A stretch of DNA of 64,000 nt, taken from Pantoea sp. 18069. GTDB taxonomy: Bacteria; Pseudomonadota; Gammaproteobacteria; Burkholderiales; Burkholderiaceae_C. The position numbers and the translations under genes are program-made. Below, one piece after another: positions 1-8,976 of the stretch. The notes beneath the pieces were generated by a model. The model was not told the origin of the DNA and searched no databases. It worked only from the letters and a program-made list of their open reading frames with translations. The stretch is taken from positions 1 to 64,000 of the forward strand of contig NZ_CACSJA010000018.1 in assembly GCF_902706035.1 (NCBI RefSeq). Direction: 5' to 3'. The first letter of the stretch is position 1, and every line of letters starts with the position of its first letter.

Positions 1-20
1 GGGCGGGACAGGGCGCTCAT
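1..20 (-). CDS. Possible 5' end of a divergent gene (partial)
   Basis: A minus-strand ATG at 18-20 is preceded by an AAAGGAAAG ribosome-binding-site-like run about five bases upstream, and the frame stays open to the window edge. Only six codons are visible, so no function can be given. A gene divergent from a LysR regulator is often its target, which is the only contextual hint. The space up to the regulator contains a TATAGA hexamer at 103-108 that could be a -10 box. Confidence 0.3.
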
Positions 21-201
21 GGGACTTTCCTTTGGACAGGCGAAATGCAGCAGCGGGGCCATGCACAACCGGTGCTCGGGTCATGCAGGCAAGTCAGGGC
101 ACTATAGAAAAAAACCGCTGCGCCGGCCTCACCGAAACAAGGGCCTGCCATAAGCATTGCCGATGGCTCGCGTGGTGGCGCCTGCGGGCTTTTCGCCGAA
201 A

Positions 202-1203
202 ATGGGCGACCGCCACTCTTTACCGCGCGAGCGCGCGCCGCCCTTGTTTCCCACCGAAAACTGCCCCGAAGGCAAAGTGCTGTTTTCCCGGCTCGCCAAG
301 CAGGGGCGGCTGCGCCAGCTGCAGCTGCTGCTGGCGCTGGCCCAGTGCGGCTCCATCGTGCGCGCCGCCGCGCATCTGCACATGAGCCAGTCGGCGGCCA
401 CGCAGGCGCTGGCCGAACTCGAGCGCGTGCTCGACATGCGGCTGTTCGAGCGTCATGCGCGCGGCATGCGCCCGACGCTGGCCGGCCAGGCGCTCACGGA
501 CGCCGCGCGCGGCGTGATGAGCGAACTCGAGGAAGCCGCGCAGACGCTGGCCGCGATCCGCATGGGCGCGTCGGCCGCGCTGCGCCTGGGCACGATACCC
601 TCGGCCGCGCAGGCCATCCTCGCGCAACTGCTGACGCGCTTTTATTGCGAGCACCCGCTGGTGCACATCGATGTGCAGGAAGGCTCGGCCACGCGGCTGC
701 TGCCGCAGCTGATCGGCGGCGGGCTCGACGCGCTGTTTTGCCGCCAGCCCGGGCTGCTGCCCGAGGCCTTCCTGTTCGAGCCGCTGCTCGACGACGAGGC
801 CGTGATCGTCGCCTCGCACGCCCACCCGCTGGTTGGCCAGCAGCAACTGCGGCTTGCGGAACTGGGCTGCGCGCGCTGGGTGCTGCCCTCGGCGAACATT
901 GCGGTGCGCGATATCTTCGAGCGCGACATCCTGAGCCGCCTGCCCGATGCGCAGTGGTTTCCCGTGGCCACCATGTCGCTGTCGGTGCTCGAAGGCCTGC
1001 TGAGCCAGCCCCAGGCCGTGGCCTTGATGCCGCGCAGCATCGTTGCCGGCATGGAGCCCCAGGGCCGCAGCGCGCGCTTCGCGGTGCTCGACCTGCAGAC
1101 CGGCAGCTTCCAGTCGGCTTTGCCGCCGCTGGGCGTGGTGCTGGGCCGCGAAGCCACGCCGCAGCTGCTCAAGGAAATGCTCAAGCTCTGGCGCGCGGGA
1201 TAG
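202..1203 (+). CDS. LysR-family transcriptional regulator
   Basis: Predicted DNA-binding regulator of 333 residues, acting in the cytoplasm as a LysR-type tetramer. The winged helix-turn-helix is at about residues 36-95 (GSIVRAAAHLHMSQSAATQALAELE), followed by the usual linker helix and a periplasmic-binding-like effector domain to the C-terminus. The start is uncertain: ATG at 202 gives a 35-residue leader, ATG at 163 a longer one, and a GTG at 277 with GAAGG just upstream would give 307 residues, nearer the family norm. It lies 66 bp ahead of a second LysR gene on the same strand. Its target may be the divergent gene at the left edge or the hydrolase operon downstream. The effector is unknown. 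Confidence 0.9.
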   Translation: MGDRHSLPRERAPPLFPTENCPEGKVLFSRLAKQGRLRQLQLLLALAQCGSIVRAAAHLHMSQSAATQALAELERVLDMRLFERHARGMRPTLAGQALTDAARGVMSELEEAAQTLAAIRMGASAALRLGTIPSAAQAILAQLLTRFYCEHPLVHIDVQEGSATRLLPQLIGGGLDALFCRQPGLLPEAFLFEPLLDDEAVIVASHAHPLVGQQQLRLAELGCARWVLPSANIAVRDIFERDILSRLPDAQWFPVATMSLSVLEGLLSQPQAVALMPRSIVAGMEPQGRSARFAVLDLQTGSFQSALPPLGVVLGREATPQLLKEMLKLWRAG

Positions 1204-1268
1204 GAGGCCTGCTTCTGGCGTGCTAATTGCTTGCAAGGCAGCGGTATCCCCGTCACCTTGCGAGCGCC

Positions 1269-2264
1269 ATGTCTCCCTCCGCCTTGCCCCATCCCGTGCC
1301 GCTGAACCTGCGGCAGATCGAAGTCTTTCACGCCATCATGATGGCCGGCACGCTCAGCGGCGCCGCACGCATGCTGTGCGTGTCCCCGCCGGCCGTGAGC
1401 CGCATGCTGGCCACGGCCGAGAGCCGGCTGCGCATGCTGATGTTCGAGCGCGTGCGCGGGCGGCTGCAGCCCACGCCCGAAGCGCGCCGGCTGTTTGCCG
1501 AAGTGCAGAGCATTGTCGAAGGCGTGCGCCGCTTCAATGCGCTGGCCAGCGATCTGGCCGTGGGCACGCATGGCGAGCTGTCGCTGGTCTCCAGCCCCAG
1601 CTATGCCGAATGGCTGATGCCGGTGGCGATACGGCGTTTTCGCGCGCGCTTTCCAGAGGTGCGCATCAAGTACCGGCCGCTGCCCTTCGATGCCTTGCTG
1701 CCCCATGTGCTGCTGGGCCAGGCCGACCTGGCGATTTCGTCCATGCCCGCGCCGTCGAGCGCGAATGTGGTGGCGCGCGCCATAGGCCATGGTTTCATCG
1801 AATGCGCCGTGCCCGAGCGCCATCCGCTGGCCCAGGCCGAATCCATAGGCGCGGCCGATCTGCTCGGCCAGACCTTCATCAGCTACGGCGGCGACACGCC
1901 GTTTGGCAACCTGGCCGCGGATTTCTTCGCGGCCGCGGGGCTGGCGCTGCGCGCCGACGTCGAGATCCGCTCCACGCCCGAAGCCATGGGCCTGGTGCGC
2001 GCGGGCGTGGGCGTGGCGCTGATCGAAGCGTTTGGCGCACGCCGGCCCAGCCAGGACGGCGTGGTGCTCAAGCCGCTGCGCCCCATGCTGTCGCACCGCA
2101 TCTACCAGATCCATGCCAACACCAGCCCGCTGTCGGCCGTGGCCAAGGAGTTTCTCGCGACCGTCAAGCGCCTGCTCAAGGAGGAAGGGCGCGACACCGC
2201 GCTGGCGCCGTCCGAGCACTGGGACGGGGAGGGCGCTGTACGGGTGCTCGTGCACCGCGCCTGA
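1269..2264 (+). CDS. LysR-family transcriptional regulator
   Basis: Predicted 331-residue LysR-type regulator. The N-terminal HTH is clear at about residues 15-75 (LNLRQIEVFHAIMMAGTLSGAARML, then SPPAVSRMLATAE), with a substrate-binding-like domain behind it. ATG 1269 puts the HTH at the usual distance from the N-terminus; an upstream start at 1227 is less likely. The gene lies 235 bp ahead of the N-carbamoyl hydrolase/dehydratase/Bug operon on the same strand. That spacer holds a perfect palindrome and a pair of TTACGAA direct repeats that could be its operator, so local control of the operon is a reasonable inference. It is diverged from the first LysR and not an obvious recent duplicate. 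Confidence 0.92.
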   Translation: MSPSALPHPVPLNLRQIEVFHAIMMAGTLSGAARMLCVSPPAVSRMLATAESRLRMLMFERVRGRLQPTPEARRLFAEVQSIVEGVRRFNALASDLAVGTHGELSLVSSPSYAEWLMPVAIRRFRARFPEVRIKYRPLPFDALLPHVLLGQADLAISSMPAPSSANVVARAIGHGFIECAVPERHPLAQAESIGAADLLGQTFISYGGDTPFGNLAADFFAAAGLALRADVEIRSTPEAMGLVRAGVGVALIEAFGARRPSQDGVVLKPLRPMLSHRIYQIHANTSPLSAVAKEFLATVKRLLKEEGRDTALAPSEHWDGEGAVRVLVHRA

Positions 2265-2328
2265 GCGCTCTTGTTGCCGCCGTTCGACAACTGCTGCCGG
2301 GCGCCCATCACCTTTTGTCTTCAAGCCA

Positions 2329-2406
2329 TAACCAGTGGTTAACGGCAGGGCGCTCGAGATGGCCGCGCCGTTGGTAATTTTCTTTTACGAATCAATCACT
2401 TACGAA
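2329..2406 (+). promoter_or_regulatory. Candidate LysR operator/promoter of the carbamoyl-hydrolase operon
   Basis: The sequence TAACCAGTGGTTA at 2329-2341 is a perfect palindrome about a central G. Forty-odd bases downstream the heptamer TTACGAA occurs twice (2385-2391 and 2400-2406), 15 bp apart, in an unusually AT-rich stretch. This lies 95-170 bp before the hydrolase start, where a LysR-type site is expected. The assignment to the upstream regulator is inference. Confidence 0.4.
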
Positions 2407-2499
2407 AATTCTGGGAGATGTCCCGGAACGGCAAAAAGGTGGTTCTGGCGTGGTTGGCGCTGCGGCGGGTGGCGCGGATCATGGCCCCAGATCCACTTG

Positions 2500-3507
2500 A
2501 TGACCGCTATGAAACGTCTTATCACCGTTGCCGCCGCCCAGCTCGGCCCCATCCAGAAAGCCGAAGGCCGTGATGTGGTTGTCGCGCGCATGGTCCGCCT
2601 GCTGGAGCAGGCCCACCAGCGCGGCGCCCATGTCGTGGTGTTTCCCGAACTCGCGCTGACCACGTTCTTTCCGCGCTGGTATGTCGAAGACCTCGACGAA
2701 GCCGACGACTGGTACGAGCAGACGCTGCCTTCGCCGGCCACCCAGCCGCTGTTCGACGCGATCCGCCGTTACGGCCTGACCTGCTACCTGGGCTATGCCG
2801 AGATCGCCTACGAGCCCGACGCCACCGGCGTGCTGCGCAAGCGCCGCTTCAACACCTCGGTGGTGATTGCCCCTTCGGGCGAGATCGTTCTGAAGTACCG
2901 CAAGATCCATCTGCCGGGCCACAAGGAGTTCTCCACGCTGCGCAAGGTCCAGCATCTGGAAAAGCGCTATTTCGAAGTCGGCAACCTGGGCTTTCCCGTG
3001 GTGCGCGCGCCCGTGGGTCCGGTCGATGGCGTGAACCTGGGCATGCTGATCTGCAATGACCGCCGCTGGCCCGAGGCCTGGCGCGAGCTGGGCCTGCAGC
3101 AGGTCGAGCTGACCATGCTGGGCTACAACACGCCGGCCGTGAACCAGGAAAACCGCGGCTTCGAAGCCCACCATCTGCGCAACTTCCACTCCCAGCTGTC
3201 CATCCAGGCGGGCTGCTACCAGAACGCGACCTTCGGCGTGGGCGTGGCCAAGGCCGGCAACGAAGACGGCTTCGAGCTCATGGGCCACTCCATCATCGTC
3301 AACCCCCAGGGCGAGATCATGGCCATGGCGACCAGCTGGGACGACGAGCTGGTGGTCGCCGACTGCAACCTGGCCATGTGCGAGCTGGGCCGCACCACCA
3401 TCTTCAACTTCGCGCAGCACCGCCGCCTCGAAGCCTATGCGCGCCTCACGGCGCAGACCGGCAGCAGCGCTCCGGCCGTGTGGCAGCCTACGCAAGAGGC
3501 GCTGTGA
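2500..3507 (+). CDS. N-carbamoyl-D-amino acid hydrolase-like nitrilase-superfamily amidohydrolase
   Basis: Predicted cytoplasmic hydrolase releasing an amino acid, CO2 and ammonia from an N-carbamoyl amino acid. The 335-residue protein has the complete nitrilase-superfamily triad in N-carbamoylase context: Glu50 (VVFPELALTTFF), Lys135 (KYRKIHLPGH) and Cys185 (LICNDRRWPE). The FPELALTTFFPRW and CNDRRWPE blocks are typical of D-carbamoylases (DCase) rather than of nitrilases or beta-ureidopropionases. ATG 2500 was chosen; ATG 2509 is equally possible, and neither has a strong ribosome-binding site. The stop lies two bases before the dehydratase start, so the two are cotranscribed. No hydantoinase is visible, so the carbamoyl substrate may be imported, which fits the Bug protein at the end of the operon. 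Confidence 0.88.
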   Translation: MTAMKRLITVAAAQLGPIQKAEGRDVVVARMVRLLEQAHQRGAHVVVFPELALTTFFPRWYVEDLDEADDWYEQTLPSPATQPLFDAIRRYGLTCYLGYAEIAYEPDATGVLRKRRFNTSVVIAPSGEIVLKYRKIHLPGHKEFSTLRKVQHLEKRYFEVGNLGFPVVRAPVGPVDGVNLGMLICNDRRWPEAWRELGLQQVELTMLGYNTPAVNQENRGFEAHHLRNFHSQLSIQAGCYQNATFGVGVAKAGNEDGFELMGHSIIVNPQGEIMAMATSWDDELVVADCNLAMCELGRTTIFNFAQHRRLEAYARLTAQTGSSAPAVWQPTQEAL

Positions 3508-3509
3508 CC

Positions 3510-4559
3510 ATGGCCGCTTCCCTGCCTTCTTATATAGAGCACGAAATGCTTGGCACGCTGGCCGTGCCGCGTTTTGCCGACGTGCAGGCTGCGGCCGGCG
3601 CGATCGCGCCCCATGTGCTGCGCACGCCGCTGCTGCGCTCGGCCGCGCTCGACGCCATTGCCGGCGGGCCGGTGTGGCTCAAGTGCGAGAACCTGCAGAC
3701 CACGGGCTCGTTCAAGCTGCGCGGCGCGTTCAATGCGCTGCTGGCGCTGAACGCCGAACAGCGCAGCCGGGGCGTGGTTGCCTATTCCACGGGCAACCAC
3801 GGCCAGGCGATTGCCTGGGCCGCGCGCCAGCTGGGCGTGCGCGCCACCATCGTGATGCCCGTCGATGCGCCCAGGAACAAGGTGGCGCGCGCGCTGGCCC
3901 AGGGCGCGCAGGTCGTGCATTACGACCGCGAGAAGCAAAGCCGCGAAGACATTGGCATGCGCCTGCTGACCGAGACAGGAGGCACGCTGGTGCCGCCTGG
4001 CGACCACCCGCAGGTGCTGGCCGCCCAGGGCACGGTGGCGCTCGAAGCGCTGCAGGACCTGCCCGAGGGCGTGGCCGAAACGCTGGGCCTGTTTGCCGCG
4101 CCCTGCGGCGGCGGCGGCCTGATGGCCGGCTGCTGCCTCACGCTGGATGCGCTGAGCCCGGGCGCGCGCCGCGTGGCCGTGGAGCCCGCGGCGTTCGACG
4201 ACACCGTGCGCTCGCTGGCCAGCGGCCGGCGCGAAACCAATGCCGCGGGTGCGCGCACGCTGTGCGACGCGCTGCAGGCCGCAACGCCCGCGCAACTGCC
4301 CTTCGCCATCAACCAGCCGCTGCTGAGCGAAGCCGTGGCCGTGAGCGACGCGGAAGTCGCGCGCGCCATGCGCTTTGCGCTCGAGGAGCTGCACCTGCTG
4401 GTCGAGCCCGGCGGCAGCGTCGCGCTGGCCGCGCTGCTCGCCGGCCATCTGCGGCTTGAGGGCCGCAGCGCCGTGCTCGTGCTGTCGGGCGGCAATGTCG
4501 ACATGGCGCTGCTGCAGTCGGTGATCGCCCAGACCGAGATGGTCCAGACCGATGCCTGA
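3510..4559 (+). CDS. PLP-dependent serine/threonine dehydratase-family enzyme
   Basis: Fold-type II PLP enzyme of 349 residues, expected to deaminate a beta-hydroxy amino acid to a keto acid and ammonia. The PLP lysine is Lys69 in TTGSFKLRGAF, the substrate loop is YSTGNHGQAIAWAA, and the phosphate-binding glycine loop is APCGGGGLMAG. There is no ACT domain, so it resembles catabolic threonine/serine dehydratases or related racemase/dehydratases rather than allosteric IlvA. Which amino acid it uses cannot be read from sequence. It follows the carbamoyl hydrolase by 2 bp, suggesting that it degrades the amino acid released there. A further ATG (4552) overlaps its stop, but the Bug gene behind more likely starts at 4663. 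Confidence 0.87.
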   Translation: MAASLPSYIEHEMLGTLAVPRFADVQAAAGAIAPHVLRTPLLRSAALDAIAGGPVWLKCENLQTTGSFKLRGAFNALLALNAEQRSRGVVAYSTGNHGQAIAWAARQLGVRATIVMPVDAPRNKVARALAQGAQVVHYDREKQSREDIGMRLLTETGGTLVPPGDHPQVLAAQGTVALEALQDLPEGVAETLGLFAAPCGGGGLMAGCCLTLDALSPGARRVAVEPAAFDDTVRSLASGRRETNAAGARTLCDALQAATPAQLPFAINQPLLSEAVAVSDAEVARAMRFALEELHLLVEPGGSVALAALLAGHLRLEGRSAVLVLSGGNVDMALLQSVIAQTEMVQTDA

Positions 4560-4662
4560 ATTCGAATCCCAGAACAACGAGGCCGACGCCGCCGCCCCGC
4601 GGTGCAGCGTCGCCCAGGAGACCGAAAACCCTCTGTTCACCGCGTTTCAGAAAGTCCAAGCC

Positions 4663-5664
4663 ATGTCGCTTTTCCCCGTCTCCTTCCCGACTTCCCGCCG
4701 CCTTCTGCTCAAGGGCCTGGCCGCGCCGCTCGCGGCACTGGCCCTGTGCAGCCACGCCCAGGCGGCCTTTCCCGACAAGCCGATCACGCTGATCGTGCCG
4801 TTCAACGCCGGCACCACGCCCGACATCGTCTCGCGCCTGCTGGCCGAGGCGGTGGGCCGCGACATCGGCCAGCCGGTGGTGGTGATGAACCGCGTCGGCG
4901 CCTCGGGCATCATCGGCACCCAGGCCGTGGCCAGTGCCCCGGCCGACGGCTACACCATTGGTTTTGCCAACGTGGCGACGCTGGCCATCAACCAGTCGCT
5001 CTACCAGAAGCTGCCGTACGACGCCGACAAGCAGCTCGCGCCCGTCGCCTTGATAGGCTCGGTGCAGAACGTGCTGGCCGTGCGCAGCAGCCTGGGCGTC
5101 AAGGACGTTGCCGGCCTGATCGCCCTGGCCAAACAGCAGCCGGGCAAGCTCACGGTGGGCTCGGGTGGCAATGGCACGACGGGGCACTTGAGCGCCGAGA
5201 TGTTCAAGACCATGGCCGGCGTGTCCATCGTGCACGTGCCCTACAAGGGCGGGCTCGAAGCGGATCTGGCGCTGCTGCGCGGCGAGATCGACCTGGTGTT
5301 CGAGAACATCACCTCGATCGCGCCCCACCTCAAGGGCGACAAGCTGACGGCACTGGCCGTGACCGGCGCGGCGCGCGACAGCCGCCTGCCCCAGCTGCCC
5401 ACGGTCGCCGAAACCGGCCTGGCCAGCTACCAGGCCGTGGCCTGGAACGGCTATGTCGCGCCCGCGGGCGTCGATGGCAAGGTGCTCGACTTCCTGAACG
5501 CGGCCTTCAACAAGGCGCTGTCTTCGCCGGCCGTCAAGCAGCAGTTGAATGCCCAGGCCTATGAAGTCCATGTCGGCCCGCGCCAGGCGCTGTTCGAGCT
5601 GGCGAGGAAGGAGCGCCCGGTCTGGGCCGAGGTGATACGGCTTTCGGGCGCCAAGCTGGACTGA
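4663..5664 (+). CDS. Bug/TTT-family tricarboxylate-type substrate-binding protein
   Basis: Predicted periplasmic binding protein of the tripartite tricarboxylate transporter receptor (Bug) family, 333 residues. The N-terminus carries an arginine pair and a hydrophobic run ending at AQA (RRLLLKGLAAPLAALALCSHAQA), consistent with Sec or Tat export. The mature part starts with the family signature FPDKPITLIVPF and contains the conserved pocket blocks ADGYTIG and HVPYKGG. The start was set at 4663 because it begins directly before the signal peptide; an ATG at 4552 would add an unlikely 37-residue leader. No TctA/TctB membrane partners are nearby, as is common for Bug proteins in Burkholderiales. 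The position at the end of the hydrolase/dehydratase operon suggests uptake of that pathway's substrate. Confidence 0.9.
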   Translation: MSLFPVSFPTSRRLLLKGLAAPLAALALCSHAQAAFPDKPITLIVPFNAGTTPDIVSRLLAEAVGRDIGQPVVVMNRVGASGIIGTQAVASAPADGYTIGFANVATLAINQSLYQKLPYDADKQLAPVALIGSVQNVLAVRSSLGVKDVAGLIALAKQQPGKLTVGSGGNGTTGHLSAEMFKTMAGVSIVHVPYKGGLEADLALLRGEIDLVFENITSIAPHLKGDKLTALAVTGAARDSRLPQLPTVAETGLASYQAVAWNGYVAPAGVDGKVLDFLNAAFNKALSSPAVKQQLNAQAYEVHVGPRQALFELARKERPVWAEVIRLSGAKLD

Positions 5665-5675
5665 GCTGGGGCCGC

Positions 5676-7181
5676 CTACTGCGCGGCCGCACCCAGGCGT
5701 GCCATGGCCGGGCGCTGCAAGGCGATGGTCACGGTCTTTTCCTCGGTGTAGAAATGGCGCATGCCGTCTATGCCTTCGCGGCCCACGCCCGAGCTCTTGT
5801 AGCCGCCGAACGGAAAGCGCAGGTCCAGGATCATCGGCGTGTTGACCAGCACCACGCCGGCCTCGATGGCGCGCGCGGCGCGGTGGGCCTGCTGCAGGTC
5901 ATTGGTCCAGAGGTAGGAAACCAGGCCGAACTCGGAATCGTTGGCAATCGCGATCGCCTCATCGAAATCGTCGAACACCTGGAAGGCCGCGAACGGCCCG
6001 AAGATTTCCTGCTGGCATACGCGCGCGGCGTTCGACGGCATGAGCACGGCCGTGGGTTCGAGGTAGTAGCCCTTGCTGCCCAGGCCGGGCGGCCGCTTGC
6101 CGCCGCACAGCAGCTGGCCGCCGTCGGCGAGCGCTGTTTCCACGAAGGCGCACACGCGCGCGTGGTGGGCGGCATTCGACAGCGGGCCGAGTTCGGTGGT
6201 CATGTCCAGCGGATCGCCCACGCGGATTGCGCGCGCGCGCTCGACGAAGCGGCGCATGAATGCGTCGGCAATCGAGCGCTGCAGCAGGATGCGCGAGCCG
6301 GCAAAGCACTGCTGGCCGTTGTTGGTGTAGATCGAGGTCAGCGCGCCGTCCAGCGCGTCATCGAGGTTGGCGGTCTCGGTGATGATGTTTGCCGACTTGC
6401 CGCCCAGCTCCAGGTCCACGCGCTTGAGTCCGGGCGCCGCGGCAGCGGCGATCGCGCGGCCGGTCTGCGTGCCGCCCGTGAACGACACCACGCGCACCGC
6501 GGGGTCGCGCACCAGCGCGTCGCCGGTGATGTGGCCGCGGCCGTTGACCATGTTGACCACGCCCGGCGGCACGCCGGCTTCGCTCAGGATGTCCATGAAG
6601 CGCGCGACGGCCAGCGGCGTGGTTTCCGCGGGCTTGATCACGCAGCTGTTGCCGAACGCCAGCGCGGCCGCGATCTTGGTCGAGGCCAGCGCCAGCGGCG
6701 CGTTCCAGGGCGCGATCAGCGCGGCCACGCCCGCGGGCTCGCGCAGCACGAAGCGCAGGTAGTCCTGGTCGGTCATGCCGGCCTTCTCGACGTTCTGCGA
6801 CAGCCAGTCGGCAAAGAAATCGAAGTTGCGCGTGATGCGCGGCAGCTGGCGCGCGCGCAGGTAGTTGAGCGGCAGGCCGCTGTTGAGGCATTCGAGCTGG
6901 GCCAGCTCCTCGATGTGCGCCAGCGTCAGCGCGACGATGCGCTGGAATACCTGGCGTTTCTCGGCCGCGGGCTTGCGCGCCCAGATGCCGCTTTTCCAGC
7001 TCGCCTGGGCCGCGGCCACGGCGGCGGCGGTCTCGTGCGCATCGGCTTCGCTGAGCTGGGCCACGACTTCTTCGGTGGCGGGGTTGATCACGGGCAGAAG
7101 CAAGGGGCCTGCGGCCTGCCATTGGCCATTGATATAGCTGGTGATGATGGAACGCATGGGAGTGTGGGAAGTGGAGTTCAT
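5676..7181 (-). CDS. NAD(P)-dependent aldehyde dehydrogenase
   Basis: Class I/II-type aldehyde dehydrogenase of 501 residues, oxidising an aldehyde to the carboxylic acid. Catalytic residues are in place: Asn160 (IAPWNAPLA), Glu258 (LELGGKSAN) and nucleophile Cys292 (NNGQQCFAGS), with the cofactor motif SFTGGTQTG near residue 233. The C-terminal FGGYKSSGVGRE block fits the betaine-aldehyde/hydroxymuconic-semialdehyde-like branch, but the substrate is not determined. The start at 7181 overlaps the SDR stop by 4 bp (ATGA), implying translational coupling. It is the last gene of the Bug-SDR-ALDH operon with an IclR-type site upstream, so it probably performs a late oxidation of the same catabolic route. 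The gene converges on the Bug gene at 4663 with an 11-bp gap. Confidence 0.93.
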   Translation of the reverse strand: MNSTSHTPMRSIITSYINGQWQAAGPLLLPVINPATEEVVAQLSEADAHETAAAVAAAQASWKSGIWARKPAAEKRQVFQRIVALTLAHIEELAQLECLNSGLPLNYLRARQLPRITRNFDFFADWLSQNVEKAGMTDQDYLRFVLREPAGVAALIAPWNAPLALASTKIAAALAFGNSCVIKPAETTPLAVARFMDILSEAGVPPGVVNMVNGRGHITGDALVRDPAVRVVSFTGGTQTGRAIAAAAAPGLKRVDLELGGKSANIITETANLDDALDGALTSIYTNNGQQCFAGSRILLQRSIADAFMRRFVERARAIRVGDPLDMTTELGPLSNAAHHARVCAFVETALADGGQLLCGGKRPPGLGSKGYYLEPTAVLMPSNAARVCQQEIFGPFAAFQVFDDFDEAIAIANDSEFGLVSYLWTNDLQQAHRAARAIEAGVVLVNTPMILDLRFPFGGYKSSGVGREGIDGMRHFYTEEKTVTIALQRPAMARLGAAAQ

Positions 7182-8005
7182 GCCATGAAGCTGCCGCCGT
7201 TGACGTGCAGGGTCTGGCCGGTGATGTAGCTGGCCGCGGGGCTCAGCAGGAACAGCAGCGCGTGCGCGATCTCGGCCGGCTGGCCCAGGCGCTGCAGCGG
7301 CACGCCCTGCACGAAGCGGCCCATGTCCAGGCCGGTCTGCTTGACGTCGCGGCCCGTGCCGCCGCGCAGGAAAGCCGTGTCGATCACGCCGGGCGCGACG
7401 CCGTTGACGCGGATCTCGGGCGCCCATTCGGTCGACAGCGCGCGTATCAGGTTGATCACGCCGGCCTTCGATGCCGCGTAGGGCCCGTAGCCCACATGCG
7501 GCACGCGCACGCCGAAGGTCGAGGACACCAGCACGGCCGCGGGCGCCTGGCCTTGCGCGGCCGCGGCGCGCAGCAGCGGCGCGCAGGCGCGCGCCGTGAG
7601 AAACATGCCGCGCAGGTCGGTGTTGAGGATGTCGTCCCATTCGCGCGTCGTCATGTCCTCGACGCGCACGCGCTCGCCGGTGTAGCCGGCCAGGTTGACC
7701 AGTGCATCGACCGCGCCCCAGGCCGCGGTGATCTGCGCGAACGCCGCCTGCACGGCCGCTTCCTGCGAGACGTCGCAGGCAATGGCCAGCACGCCGTCAG
7801 GCGGAGGGAACAGCAGGATGGAACGCTCGAGGTCGAGAACGGCCACGCGCAGGCCCAGGGCCAGCGCGGACCGGACCAGCGCGCGGCCCATGCCGCCGCA
7901 GCCGCCTATGACCAGCAGGCGCTGGCCCGCGGTCGGAGTAAAGGATGGAAGCAAGGAAATCTCCGAATCAGTCATGGGGGTCGGTCTTTTGCCAGTGGCG
8001 GTCAT
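7178..8005 (-). CDS. Short-chain dehydrogenase/reductase (SDR)
   Basis: Classical SDR oxidoreductase of 275 residues. The Rossmann glycine loop is IGGCGGMG (33-40), the NAG-like motif is NLAGYTG, and the catalytic set is Ser161/Ser162 with Tyr176 and Lys180 (YAASK). The C-terminal ITGQTLHVNGG block is typical of the family. Start 8005 is preferred because it overlaps the Bug stop by 4 bp (ATGA), like the next junction; ATG 7975 would give 265 residues and still keep all motifs. It probably oxidises an alcohol intermediate to the substrate of the coupled aldehyde dehydrogenase, or reduces a ketone. The substrate is unknown. Confidence 0.92.
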   Translation of the reverse strand: MTATGKRPTPMTDSEISLLPSFTPTAGQRLLVIGGCGGMGRALVRSALALGLRVAVLDLERSILLFPPPDGVLAIACDVSQEAAVQAAFAQITAAWGAVDALVNLAGYTGERVRVEDMTTREWDDILNTDLRGMFLTARACAPLLRAAAAQGQAPAAVLVSSTFGVRVPHVGYGPYAASKAGVINLIRALSTEWAPEIRVNGVAPGVIDTAFLRGGTGRDVKQTGLDMGRFVQGVPLQRLGQPAEIAHALLFLLSPAASYITGQTLHVNGGSFMA

Positions 8006-8976
8006 TCGAGCGGGCCGACGTCGGCCAGCACCTTGTTCCAGTTCCGGATGTCGGCGATCTGGCGCTCGCGCAACTGCGCGGGCGTGGCGCCCAGCCAGGG
8101 CTGGTTGGACTGGTTGCGGTACAGCTGCTGCGTCTCGGCATCGGCCATGATGGTCCTGCCGGCCTCCTGCAGCCTGGCCAGTACGGGCGCGGGCAGCCGC
8201 GAAGGGCCGTACAGCGCGACGCCATAGGCCCAGTCCATCTGCTTGTAGCCGTGTTCGGTCAGCGTCTTGACGTCGGGCAGGAACTCGCTGCGCTGCGTGC
8301 CGAGCACGGCGAGAATGCGCAGGCGCCCGGACCTGGCCATTTCGCGGCCCTGGCCTATGCCGACCAGGCCCATGTCGACCTGGCCGCCGAGCAGGTCGGC
8401 GACCATGGGGCTTTCGCCGCGGTAGGGCACATGCACCATGTCGACGGCCTTGAACTGCTTGCCCAGCAGATGCTGGACCACATGCGTCGAAGTCGCCGTG
8501 CCGTAGGAGCCGTAGGCCAGCCGGCGTTTTTGTGCCAGGGCTTCGAGTTCCTGCATGCTGTTCACGCCCAGCGCGGGCGAGACCACGAAGGCCATGGGCG
8601 CGATGGTCAGGCCGGCGATAGGCACGAAGTCGGTGGCGGCGTCGTAGACCGGCTTGACGTTGGGCACGCTGCTGGTGAGCTGCGTGGTCACGGTGAGCAG
8701 CAGGGTGTAGCCGTCGGGCGCGGCGCGGTGAACGCTGCCCGCGCCTATCGTGCCCGAGGCGCCGGGTTTGTTGTCCACGACCACGGGCGTGTTCCAGAGC
8801 GCGGACAGCTTCCTGGCGAACACGCGCGCGATGTTGTCGCCGTTGCCGCCCGCGGGGTAGGGCACGACCAGGGTGATGGGCCGGGAAGGGTAGGCCGGTT
8901 CCGAAGCCTGGGCCCATGGCGCCAGGCCCAGCAGGGCCAGCGCGCCGAAATGGCGGCGGCGCAGCGATGAATGCAT
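8002..8976 (-). CDS. Bug/TTT-family substrate-binding protein
   Basis: Predicted periplasmic solute-binding protein of 324 residues with an N-terminal signal peptide (RRRHFGALALLGLAPWAQA). The mature part has the Bug signatures YPSRPITLVVPYPAGG, DNKPGASGTIGA, PDGYTLLLT and VHVPYRGES. The start at 8976 has an AAGGAG ribosome-binding site seven bases upstream. It is the first gene of a minus-strand operon with the SDR and ALDH genes, both joined by 4-bp overlaps. A 19-bp IclR-type box lies about 100 bp before the start. No membrane permease is present, so it either shares a distant TctAB or acts as a sensor or chaperone. The ligand is likely an organic acid related to the pathway substrate. Confidence 0.92.
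   Translation of the reverse strand: MHSSLRRRHFGALALLGLAPWAQASEPAYPSRPITLVVPYPAGGNGDNIARVFARKLSALWNTPVVVDNKPGASGTIGAGSVHRAAPDGYTLLLTVTTQLTSSVPNVKPVYDAATDFVPIAGLTIAPMAFVVSPALGVNSMQELEALAQKRRLAYGSYGTATSTHVVQHLLGKQFKAVDMVHVPYRGESPMVADLLGGQVDMGLVGIGQGREMARSGRLRILAVLGTQRSEFLPDVKTLTEHGYKQMDWAYGVALYGPSRLPAPVLARLQEAGRTIMADAETQQLYRNQSNQPWLGATPAQLRERQIADIRNWNKVLADVGPLE

Noticed and set aside
7182..7640. N-terminal extension of the aldehyde dehydrogenase into the SDR gene
   Set aside because: The extra 153 residues have no ALDH character and overlap the conserved C-terminus of the SDR; the ATGA junction at 7178-7181 is the natural start.
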